A stretch of DNA of 64,000 nucleotides, taken from Pseudidiomarina indica (GTDB lineage: Bacteria; Pseudomonadota; Gammaproteobacteria; Enterobacterales; Alteromonadaceae). The stretch's first letter is position 1; the number at the start of each line of letters is the position of its first letter. Location: positions 18,331 to 82,330 of the forward strand of contig JAJUHK010000011.1 of the NCBI GenBank assembly GCA_029279945.1, written 5' to 3'. The notes beneath the pieces are model-generated. The model was not told where the DNA came from. It saw only the letters and a program-made list of their open reading frames with translations, and did not search any database. A program made the position numbers and the translations under genes. Below, piece by piece: positions 57,568-64,000 of the stretch.

Positions 57568-58027
57568 CAAGATGATCAAGTACCACTTGATGGTGGTCTT
57601 TTGTTTTAAATTTATCGAAAACACGGCTAATGGTGCCGTCCTGTTCGATTAGAAAACTGATACGATGAATACCATCATACTCACGACCCATGAACTTTTT
57701 CAGGCCCCAAACGCCAAATTGTTCAGCAACGCGATGGTCAGGATCGCTCAGTAAGATAAAATTCAGCTGATCGCGTTCAGTAAATTTTGCTAAGCGTTTC
57801 ACTTCGTCAGTACTAATACCAACGACTTGCACTTGATGTTGTTGTAATTGGGCGTGATGGTCACGGAGTTGTTGAGCTTGTACGGTACAGCCAGGAGTCA
57901 TTGCTTTTGGATAAAAGTACACCAACACTCGGCCACGGCTGAGTAAATCGGTGAGTGAAACGGACTGGCCGTGGGCATCGAACAAGGTAAATTGAGGTGC
58001 TTTATCGCCTGCTTTTAAAGTATTCAT
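57554..58027 (-). CDS. bcp: Thiol peroxidase Bcp (peroxiredoxin Q type)
   Basis: 157 residues. YFYPKAMTPGCTVQA contains the peroxidatic Cys47. E. coli Bcp has a resolving Cys five positions later; here that residue is Gln, and no other cysteine exists in the protein, so this is a one-Cys form. It reduces hydroperoxides with an external thiol. GGAGCG precedes the ATG. Confidence 0.93.
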   Translation of the reverse strand: MNTLKAGDKAPQFTLFDAHGQSVSLTDLLSRGRVLVYFYPKAMTPGCTVQAQQLRDHHAQLQQHQVQVVGISTDEVKRLAKFTERDQLNFILLSDPDHRVAEQFGVWGLKKFMGREYDGIHRISFLIEQDGTISRVFDKFKTKDHHQVVLDHLATRS

Positions 58028-58047
58028 TGTCGCTCCGTACGATTAAG

Positions 58048-58075
58048 TCATAGTCATTTAATTGACTGACTATGA
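58048..58075. promoter_or_regulatory. Inverted repeat in the bcp/dapA intergenic region
   Basis: TCATAGTCA (58048-58056) and TGACTATGA (58067-58075) form a perfect 9-bp inverted repeat, centres 19 bp apart, in the divergent promoter region. Its geometry fits a dimeric repressor or activator site. The protein is unknown. Confidence 0.45.
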
Positions 58076-58170
58076 TAAAAGAAGCGTCAACGCGAAGCAA
58101 AATTAGCGGAAATCTTGTCATCAAGAGGCGGTGAAAGTACCATGTGTAGCACACTAAATTTGGGGGCAAT

Positions 58171-59046
58171 ATGTTAAGAGGTAGTATCGTCGCGCTGGTG
58201 ACACCATTTACGCAACAAGGCAATGTTGATTTTAATGCGCTTGAGGCGCTCGTGACTTGGCATATCGAGTCAGGAACAGATGCCATTGTTGCGATGGGAA
58301 CAACAGGTGAATCAGCAACTATGAGCCACGACGAACATATTATGATCGTTGGCGCAGTGGCTGAGATCGCAGCGGGTCGCATTACGGTGCTTGCAGGTAA
58401 TGGATCTAACGCCACATCCGAGGCCGTTATGTTAACGGAACGGATGAGTCACCTTCCGATCAATGGATTTCTGAACGTCAACCCATACTACAACAAACCC
58501 TCATTACGCGGACTCATTGAACATTACCGAGCCTGTGCAGCAGCATCGGATTTACCACAGCTGCTATATAACGTTCCCGGGCGTACCGCCTATGACATGC
58601 TCCCTGAACAAGTTGCTGAATTAGCAAAAATTCCAAACATTGTTGGCATTAAAGAAGCAACGGGTGATGTTAGCCGTGTGGCTACGTTGCAAGAGCTCTG
58701 TGGTGAGGATTTTATTCTACTGAGTGGTGATGACCTGACTGGCTGTGAATTTATGTTGCAAGGTGGTCATGGTGTGATTAGTGTGACCGCCAATATTATG
58801 CCAGCGCAGATGAAAGCGATGGTCGTTGCCGCCACCTCTGGGGACAGCGTATTGGCGACGAGTCTCGATCAGGAAATGCACGCAGTCCATGAAGCGATGT
58901 TCGTACAGTCTAACCCAATTCCAGTGAAATGGGCGCTAGCAAAAATGGGGAAACTCGAGCCTTATTATCGCTTACCGATGACCGAGCCGGAACTTCCGCA
59001 GCAACAACATATCGAACAAACATTAAAACAAGCAGGATTAATTTAA
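58171..59046 (+). CDS. dapA: 4-hydroxy-tetrahydrodipicolinate synthase DapA
   Basis: 291 residues. TTGES at 44-48, catalytic Tyr133 in YNVPGRT and Schiff-base Lys161 in GIKEATGD, all in family positions. First committed step of lysine and meso-DAP synthesis. GGGGG upstream of the ATG. First gene of dapA-bamC-purC. Confidence 0.98.
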   Translation: MLRGSIVALVTPFTQQGNVDFNALEALVTWHIESGTDAIVAMGTTGESATMSHDEHIMIVGAVAEIAAGRITVLAGNGSNATSEAVMLTERMSHLPINGFLNVNPYYNKPSLRGLIEHYRACAAASDLPQLLYNVPGRTAYDMLPEQVAELAKIPNIVGIKEATGDVSRVATLQELCGEDFILLSGDDLTGCEFMLQGGHGVISVTANIMPAQMKAMVVAATSGDSVLATSLDQEMHAVHEAMFVQSNPIPVKWALAKMGKLEPYYRLPMTEPELPQQQHIEQTLKQAGLI

Positions 59047-59057
59047 GCGGAGTTAAC

Positions 59058-60119
59058 ATGAAATTGAAAGTATTAGTACTAGCTGGCACGGCAACTATTG
59101 TCGCTAGTGCATGTAGTTTTACCCCGCGGGAACAAGCAGAAGGGAAATTTGATTACCTGAATGCGGGCCTACAGGAGAAGGTTGAGCCGGCTCCGAATAA
59201 GAAACTACCAACGCCAACAAACCGCTACGCTATCCCAGCAGTGAATCAATCTGGGCCAACTGGAAAAATCGTTCCAGTCTTAGCACCGACATTGGTTTGG
59301 CCATTGGCTAACGGCAGTCGTATTGAAGAAAACGAGCCCGCCACACACATCTATTTTGATGAAATTGAAGGTATGAACAATGTTGAACAATATGTTTGGC
59401 AGGGGGCATTACAAGCTTTGCGTACGCGTAATGTTGGGATTGTTGAACAACAAGACCGTAAACGCATAGTTACCGATTGGCTAACTGAATCATTTGAACA
59501 TGGCGAAGATGATGATCTGGTGACTATTCGCCGGCGGGTTGCATTGACGTTTGATACAGCTGACCACGGCCGTACAACGACCATTCATAGTGATATTGTT
59601 GAGATTGAGGTCGAAACAGAAAACAACGTTGAAGTTAATCCAACTTATCTCGCATTTCGTAATCGTAATGCCGCTACAGCAGCATTGAATATGGTGGTTA
59701 GTGAAATAGCCATTACCCAGATGGCAGGTGTTGCAGCTGTAGGTGATGACGGTGCAGTAGCTGTCGATATGGGCTTTGACGAAGATGGTTATGCGGCAAT
59801 TGTATTGGGTGCAAGTTTTGGTTTCACGTGGGGGTTAATGCAAGAAGTATTACCAGAACTAGGGTTTGGTATTGACGACTACAACCGTGAACTGGGTCGT
59901 TATTACGTCCTTTACGGCGTAAAAAAATCGTTCTGGTTTAGCCGTAACGTCGATGGCAAGTTAGAACTGCCACGAGGTGAATACGAAGTGAAAGTGACAG
60001 GTGACCAAAAACGGACAACCATAACCTTGTTCCGCAATGGGCAACCATTGGATGCTGCACAAGTAATGCAAATATTTGCACCATTTGCTGCTGAAATTCG
60101 TGCACAAAGTAGCATATAA
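59058..60119 (+). CDS. bamC: Outer-membrane assembly lipoprotein BamC
   Basis: 353 residues from ATG 59058, 11 bp after dapA with GGAG upstream. Lipobox VASAC puts the lipid anchor at Cys19. The N-terminal unstructured segment is followed by two helix-grip domains (about 100-210 and 220-345). Accessory factor of the BAM complex. The dapA-bamC-purC order supports the call; overall similarity to E. coli BamC is modest. Confidence 0.85.
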   Translation: MKLKVLVLAGTATIVASACSFTPREQAEGKFDYLNAGLQEKVEPAPNKKLPTPTNRYAIPAVNQSGPTGKIVPVLAPTLVWPLANGSRIEENEPATHIYFDEIEGMNNVEQYVWQGALQALRTRNVGIVEQQDRKRIVTDWLTESFEHGEDDDLVTIRRRVALTFDTADHGRTTTIHSDIVEIEVETENNVEVNPTYLAFRNRNAATAALNMVVSEIAITQMAGVAAVGDDGAVAVDMGFDEDGYAAIVLGASFGFTWGLMQEVLPELGFGIDDYNRELGRYYVLYGVKKSFWFSRNVDGKLELPRGEYEVKVTGDQKRTTITLFRNGQPLDAAQVMQIFAPFAAEIRAQSSI

Positions 60120-60161
60120 TAGTGCTTCTATATTGCTCACTGTTCGGAGATACCGCTGCTC

Positions 60162-60875
60162 ATGGAAAAACGTACTGAATTATATCGGGGAAAAGCCAAA
60201 ACTGTTTATACAACAGACAATCCCGAGCGTTTAATTCTTCAGTTTCGCAACGATACATCAGCCTTTGATGGCGAGAAAGTTGAGCAGCTGGATCGCAAAG
60301 GGATGGTCAATAATAAGTTTAACAACTTCATTATGGCGAAACTGGAAGCGGCAGGGATCCCAACCCAATTAGATCAGGTCCTCAGCGACACCGAAACATT
60401 AGTGAAGCGGCTTGATATGATCCCGGTTGAGTGCGTGATGCGTAATTTTGCTGCTGGTTCATTAGTACGTCGATTAGGCGTCGCTGAAGGCCAGCCGCTC
60501 AACCCACCAACATTTGAACAGTTTTTAAAGAATGATGCGTTACATGATCCGATGATCAATGAATCCATCGCTATCAGCTTTGGTTGGGCAACTACTGAGC
60601 AGCTCGCAGAAATGAAAAAACTCACGTATCGAGTTAATGACGTGTTAAGTGAATTGTTCGATGCTGCCGGCCTCATGCTGGTAGATTTTAAGCTCGAATT
60701 TGGTGTCGATGCCGATGGCAACATCGTTTTAGGCGATGAATTTAGTCCAGATGGTTGTCGTTTGTGGGATAAAGAGACCCGCAAAAAGCTTGATAAAGAT
60801 CGTTTTCGCCAAGGTCTCGGCGGTGTTGTTGAAGCCTACGAAGAAGTTGCTGCACGACTTGGCGTGCCGCTTTAG
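60162..60875 (+). CDS. purC: Phosphoribosylaminoimidazole-succinocarboxamide synthase PurC
   Basis: 237 residues, as in E. coli. [11 protein letters not shown] at the start, [18 protein letters not shown] and [14 protein letters not shown] are SAICAR synthetase signatures. ATP-dependent ligation of aspartate to CAIR in purine synthesis. The stop interlocks with that of the small convergent DUF2897 gene. Confidence 0.98.
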   Translation: MEKRTELYRGKAKTVYTTDNPERLILQFRNDTSAFDGEKVEQLDRKGMVNNKFNNFIMAKLEAAGIPTQLDQVLSDTETLVKRLDMIPVECVMRNFAAGSLVRRLGVAEGQPLNPPTFEQFLKNDALHDPMINESIAISFGWATTEQLAEMKKLTYRVNDVLSELFDAAGLMLVDFKLEFGVDADGNIVLGDEFSPDGCRLWDKETRKKLDKDRFRQGLGGVVEAYEEVAARLGVPL

Positions 60876-61030
60876 TCATCGTCCCGCCAAGGGTCATCAT
60901 CAGAATCATCGTGAGACTGCCGTTGCTGCTGTTGAGGTAGCGACGGCATTTTCATATTTGCGGTATGCTTCACCAAGAGCAAATTACCGACGATAATCCC
61001 AACTGCAAGTAAAATAATCAACCAAACCAT
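60872..61030 (-). CDS. DUF2897 family small membrane protein (52 residues)
   Basis: A short frame on the minus strand: start [16 protein letters not shown], one transmembrane helix, [15 protein letters not shown], then a Gln-rich stretch and an acidic tail ending DDPWRDDD. The hydrophobic N-terminus and KHTANMKMP core match DUF2897, of unknown function. Its ATG overlaps the end of the M15 peptidase gene by 13 bp, and its stop overlaps the purC stop by 4 bp. Confidence 0.78.
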   Translation of the reverse strand: MVWLIILLAVGIIVGNLLLVKHTANMKMPSLPQQQQRQSHDDSDDDPWRDDD

Positions 61031-61734
61031 GTGTCACTCGCGGTAAGTTCCGGTAGGCAGATAGTGTCAATGTAGCGGTGTTTGATTTCTGTTAGCTGAT
61101 CTAACACATAGGCCTGCCCTGCAATTGTTTGAGTAGCTAGCAAGTCTTTTAATGTATCAATGTCAATGGCGTTTTGACAGGGCAACGCTAAGGGAGCATA
61201 GCTTAAATGCCATGGTTCTGCGGCAACACCTCCTTGATAACGTGCATAGGGGAAAAAGAAGCCATAATCGCGGGCATGTTGTTGTAGCCATTGATGTAAT
61301 TTATAACACGGACCACCGTCTTCATACTCCGCTGGAACTAACTGCAAACGTCGCTGCCCATCGGCAAATGCGGTCGGATCATATAGATCAAAATCTGTTC
61401 CCCAATGATGGCGAGAAGCACCTGGCAGTGCAGACCAAGTAAGAATAGCTTCAACGATTTCACCGACAGCTAATTGTTCAGTGTTAAGTAGGTCTCCGTG
61501 AATAGTGTAGAGTGGTGTTTCACCATTAAATTTTTTATTCCAAATCAAACGCTGGCGCGCAAAGCTACGAAAACCAGAGGCAATGGCCATATGAATGCCA
61601 ACTTGGGCTGCAGCATCTTGCATATATAGATATGCTTCTGCCGCTGTTGGCACAAGGCGAATGGTATCAGCCTCACCGGCAATTAATACCGTATGACTGT
61701 TCGTGAGGCCGTAAAGTTGTTCCGTTGTTAACAT
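61018..61734 (-). CDS. M15-type D-alanyl-D-alanine carboxypeptidase family protein
   Basis: 238 residues. [19 protein letters not shown] (zinc ligands His109 and Asp116) and EPWHLSY (Glu173, His176) are the M15B/VanY catalytic signatures. No signal peptide is evident, unlike most VanY proteins, so a cytoplasmic or non-classical location is possible. Likely trims peptidoglycan peptides. Start overlaps the dapE stop by 7 bp. Confidence 0.82.
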   Translation of the reverse strand: MLTTEQLYGLTNSHTVLIAGEADTIRLVPTAAEAYLYMQDAAAQVGIHMAIASGFRSFARQRLIWNKKFNGETPLYTIHGDLLNTEQLAVGEIVEAILTWSALPGASRHHWGTDFDLYDPTAFADGQRRLQLVPAEYEDGGPCYKLHQWLQQHARDYGFFFPYARYQGGVAAEPWHLSYAPLALPCQNAIDIDTLKDLLATQTIAGQAYVLDQLTEIKHRYIDTICLPELTASDTWFG

Positions 61735-62852
61735 AGAAGTTTCTCAAGGATCCGGTTATAAGCGTTGGTGAGCGATTCCAAGTCAGCTTCACGTACACAT
61801 TCATTGACCTTATGAATGGTAGCATTGACCGGCCCTAATTCAATGACTTGTGCCCCCGTTGGGGCAATGAAGCGACCATCAGATGTGCCACCAGAAGTAG
61901 ATAACTCAGGTGTGATCCCGGTAGTTTCATGCACGGCTGCAATGGCTGCAGCCAATAGCTCACCTGAATCTGTTAAGAAAGGCTCGCCATTCAGTTTCCA
62001 TTGAATTCTGTAGTCTAGTTGATGTTTGGTTAACACTACTTCAACATGCTGTTTCAAATCGGATGAGGTCAATTCTGAACTAAAGCGGAAATTGAATTGC
62101 ACGTATAATTCGCCTGGAATGACGTTACTGGCGCCAGTCCCAGCGTGAATGTTGGAGATTTGAAACGTTGTTGGAGGGAATGATTCGTTACCTTGATCCC
62201 ATTCAGTTCGAACTAACTCAGTCAGGGCGGGCATGCCAAGATGGACTGGATTTGTTGCTAAATGGGGGTAAGCCACGTGCCCTTGAGTACCTAGCACAGT
62301 CAGATCGCCGCTTAGGCTGCCGCGGCGGCCGATTTTAATGACATCACCAAAAGCTTCAGTGCTTGATGGTTCACCAACTAAGCACCACGTAATTTTTTCA
62401 TTACGGGCCTCTAAGGTGTCAATCACCCGTGGCGTGCCGTTAATAAACGGACCTTCTTCATCACTTGTGATCAGAAATGCAATACTACCGCGGTGGTTAG
62501 GGTATTGCTTGATAAATCGCTCCGTTGCTACCACCATGGCAGCTAAGCTGCCTTTCATATCAGCCGCCCCGCGGCCGTGCAAATAACCATTGTGACGAAC
62601 TGCAGCAAAAGGAGGGTATTGCCATGCGTCCTCATTGCCAACTGGGACTACATCAGTATGGCCAGCAAAGCAAAATACCGGCCCTTCAGTACCACGGCGT
62701 GCCCATAAATTGGTGGTATCTTCAAACACCATGGTTTCAAGAGTGAATCCTAACTTTGCTAAGCGTTCGCCAATAATGCGTTGGCAACCAGCATCATCAG
62801 GAGTAACCGATGGGCGTTGAATGAGCGCAGCAGCTAAAGCAACAGTATCCAC
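61728..62852 (-). CDS. dapE: Succinyl-diaminopimelate desuccinylase DapE
   Basis: 374 residues from GTG 62852, preferred over ATG 62879 because AAGGGG lies 6 bases upstream, it gives the usual DapE length (375 in E. coli), and it shares one base with the upstream stop (TAGTG). M20 motifs: GHTDVVP (His65, Asp67), AADMKGS (Asp98) and catalytic DEEGP (Glu132, Glu133). Second lysine/DAP gene in the window. Confidence 0.95.
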   Translation of the reverse strand: MDTVALAAALIQRPSVTPDDAGCQRIIGERLAKLGFTLETMVFEDTTNLWARRGTEGPVFCFAGHTDVVPVGNEDAWQYPPFAAVRHNGYLHGRGAADMKGSLAAMVVATERFIKQYPNHRGSIAFLITSDEEGPFINGTPRVIDTLEARNEKITWCLVGEPSSTEAFGDVIKIGRRGSLSGDLTVLGTQGHVAYPHLATNPVHLGMPALTELVRTEWDQGNESFPPTTFQISNIHAGTGASNVIPGELYVQFNFRFSSELTSSDLKQHVEVVLTKHQLDYRIQWKLNGEPFLTDSGELLAAAIAAVHETTGITPELSTSGGTSDGRFIAPTGAQVIELGPVNATIHKVNECVREADLESLTNAYNRILEKLLC

Positions 62853-63205
62853 TATTTTCCCCTTATCAATTGTTGCCATGTTTCAGCTTGAAATCCCGTC
62901 GTATACTGACCATTGACATCAAGCAAAGGGCGTTTCATCAGTGTGGGATGTTGTTGCAGTAGGGCGACGACTTTTGCTGTTGATGATAAATCTTGTTGAT
63001 CGGCATTTAGTGCGCGCCACGCAGTACTGCGTTTATTGAGTAGTGCATCAACGCCTAATGCCGCAAGCCAAGTTTCGATGGTAGAACTGGTAACGGGGTC
63101 GGCACGGACGTCATGAAAATGGTAATCGATAGCTTGTTGTTCAAGCCATTTTCGAGCTTTGCGTACGGTATCGCAATTAGGGATACCGTAAACGATTATC
63201 GTCAT
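62852..63205 (-). CDS. yffB: ArsC/Spx-like reductase family protein (YffB type)
   Basis: 117 residues. [18 protein letters not shown] has a single Cys11, and [17 protein letters not shown] matches the ArsC-fold C-terminus. YffB sits next to dapE in many gammaproteobacteria; its biochemical activity is not established. Starts at ATG 63205. Confidence 0.86.
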   Translation of the reverse strand: MTIIVYGIPNCDTVRKARKWLEQQAIDYHFHDVRADPVTSSTIETWLAALGVDALLNKRSTAWRALNADQQDLSSTAKVVALLQQHPTLMKRPLLDVNGQYTTGFQAETWQQLIRGK

Positions 63206-63265
63206 AGTGTATACTTCTCTTGGTTGTCCAACTGGTAATGGTCATTGTGTCAAAGCTATTAGGAA

Positions 63266-63288
63266 TTCTCCACAATTTATGTGGATAA
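63266..63288. promoter_or_regulatory. Two inverted DnaA-box-like sites in the yffB/yfbV intergenic region
   Basis: TTCTCCACA (63266-63274, 8/9 match to TTATCCACA) and TGTGGATAA (63280-63288, perfect on the minus strand) face each other 5 bp apart. The region of 228 bp between yffB and yfbV holds no gene. Confidence 0.4.
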
Positions 63289-63433
63289 CTCTGTTAGTTA
63301 GCTGCCGTGAAGTGCGTAACTATTTGAAAGTAAAGTAAATATCATCTTGAGCGTTTAACGTACAGTTGAACAAATAGAGCGCATGTTGATGTCATAATAG
63401 ATACTTAGTTCGTCACGATTAAGGTTTCAGTGA

Positions 63434-63841
63434 ATGAGTTTATTGAAAACATTTAAATTAGGTCACGAGTACGCCAAAATCTGGCCACGTCATGCAGTAG
63501 TAGCAGCGATGACCGAAAGTCGCGTTGTGCCAGCGGTGCAATTTGCCGCAAAATGGATACCAGCGATAGCGGCGATTAATTTTATCGTGCAGTGGGAGTG
63601 GCTAGGTACTCATGCGTTAGCGCAAATCGTTGTGACGACATTATTTCTGTTGTCACTTCCGCTGCAAGGCTGGTATTGGCTTGGTCAACGCGCACAGACT
63701 CCGTTAGACCCACGGCTCCAACACTGGTATCTCGACTTGGCCGTAAAACTATCGGTACAACCGAACCCTAAGCCAACTTATTTGATGTTGGCTCGGTTAC
63801 TAAGAAAGGCGTTACAAGAGTTACCGCCCGATCAACATTGA
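63434..63841 (+). CDS. yfbV: YfbV (UPF0208/DUF412) membrane protein
   Basis: 135 residues, shorter than the E. coli protein (151) but with the same pattern: N-terminal LGHEYAKIWP, two transmembrane helices (about 43-63 and 69-86), and LSLPLQGWYWLGQRAQTPLDP. In E. coli YfbV is needed to insulate the Ter macrodomain of the chromosome. AAGG lies upstream of the ATG. Followed closely by an IS element. Confidence 0.88.
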   Translation: MSLLKTFKLGHEYAKIWPRHAVVAAMTESRVVPAVQFAAKWIPAIAAINFIVQWEWLGTHALAQIVVTTLFLLSLPLQGWYWLGQRAQTPLDPRLQHWYLDLAVKLSVQPNPKPTYLMLARLLRKALQELPPDQH

Positions 63842-63850
63842 ACGGGCGGT
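63823..63850 (+). repeat. Inverted repeat around the yfbV stop codon
   Basis: ACCGCCCG (63823-63830) and CGGGCGGT (63843-63850) flank a 12-base loop containing the last codons and stop of yfbV. There is no T-run after it. It could cap the transcript, but it is weak as an intrinsic terminator. Confidence 0.5.
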
Positions 63851-63868
63851 GGACTGCAGTTAGCAAAA

Positions 63869-64000
63869 CCCGCGTAAACCCTCGCCCAATCGGGCGGGGA
63901 TATAAGCGGGAAACGCGAAGCGTTTCTAGTCAGGTGTGGCCTGACTTTGTACATATTCTTTCAGCGTTTCAATCGTTGCACCACCTGCGCTACAGGCAAA
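63869..64000 (-). mobile_element. Right end and 3' part of an IS200/IS605-type insertion sequence
   Basis: The transposase 3' end (63926-64000) is followed, read on the minus strand, by structured DNA: a 7-bp stem-loop at 63926-63910 with loop TTC and a second hairpin at 63899-63880 enclosed by a 5-bp outer stem (63910-63906 with 63873-63869). Subterminal hairpins and no terminal inverted repeats are the hallmark of IS200/IS605 ends. The outer boundary is not certain; the element runs off the window. Confidence 0.6.
63926..64000 (-). CDS. tnpA: IS200/IS605 family transposase TnpA, C-terminal fragment, cut by window edge
   Basis: The last 24 codons on the minus strand read FACSAGGATIETLKEYV then QSQATPD and stop. 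A GGA-hydrophobic-K-Y-V/I-xxQ ending is typical of the small Y1 (HUH) transposases of this family. The catalytic Tyr and HUH lie beyond the window, so intactness cannot be judged. Confidence 0.65.
   Translation of the reverse strand, partial: FACSAGGATIETLKEYVQSQATPD

Noticed and set aside
63823..63850. Inverted repeat as an intrinsic terminator of yfbV
   Set aside because: A stem is present but there is no T-run after it, so it is listed only as a repeat.
1..64000. tRNA, rRNA, CRISPR array, prophage or plasmid genes
   Set aside because: No cloverleaf, rRNA segment, regularly spaced repeats, integrase or replication-initiation gene was recognised on either strand.

Overview
The window is a 64-kb piece of a gammaproteobacterial chromosome. 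Gene content and order (mfd next to csiV, lolCDE to kdsB, gltA/sdhCDAB/sucABCD, seqA-pgm beside ybfF/DUF2788/fldA/fur, hda next to DUF2069/wrbA/arsC, dapA-bamC-purC) fit marine Alteromonadales. Idiomarinaceae is my best guess, but that is inference and not a database result. Almost every gene is intact and housekeeping in character. I saw no rRNA, tRNA, CRISPR array or prophage. One mobile element, the 3' end of an IS200/IS605-type insertion, touches the right edge.

Layout. 1-6.5 kb: the 3' part of an asparagine synthase, a lipoprotein alkaline phosphatase with a candidate PhoB promoter, an ECF sigma / membrane anti-sigma / exported PDZ protein operon, and a lipoprotein nuclease. 6.5-21 kb: envelope and repair genes csiV, mfd, lolCDE, a DUF2062 gene, comEC, msbA, lpxK, a Trm112-like gene and kdsB. 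21-28.3 kb: an RND efflux operon with one adaptor and two different permeases. 28.5-40.1 kb: a TCA-cycle block, with gltA divergent from sdhCDAB-sucAB-sucCD, broken up by hairpin/terminator signals. 40.1-43.6 kb: azoR with a divergent LysR gene, a pirin and two small unknown membrane proteins. 43.7-51.1 kb: glnS, then fur-fldA-DUF2788-ybfF on the minus strand and seqA-pgm on the plus strand, then an MFS transporter. 51.2-57.6 kb: DUF2066-hda, DUF2069/wrbA/arsC, a TlpA-like lipoprotein, bepA and perM. 57.5-63.8 kb: bcp, dapA-bamC-purC, a 52-residue DUF2897 gene, an M15 peptidase, dapE, a YffB-like gene and yfbV.

How the genes work together. Many products serve the envelope: lipid A and KDO (msbA, lpxK, kdsB), lipoprotein sorting (lolCDE), outer-membrane assembly (bamC, bepA) and peptidoglycan (csiV, dapA, dapE, M15 peptidase). 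A second theme is central carbon flux from citrate synthase to succinate dehydrogenase. A third is chromosome replication and organisation (seqA, hda, yfbV), with DnaA-box-like 9-mers upstream of the hda and yfbV transcription units.

The most useful regulatory predictions are a Pho box 10 bp upstream of an extended -10 at the phosphatase, a near-perfect Fur palindrome over the promoter of DUF2788-fldA-fur, and the little-described ECF/anti-sigma/PDZ module. A repeated architectural oddity is that 5 of 11 convergent gene pairs interlock their stop codons in exactly 4 bp.
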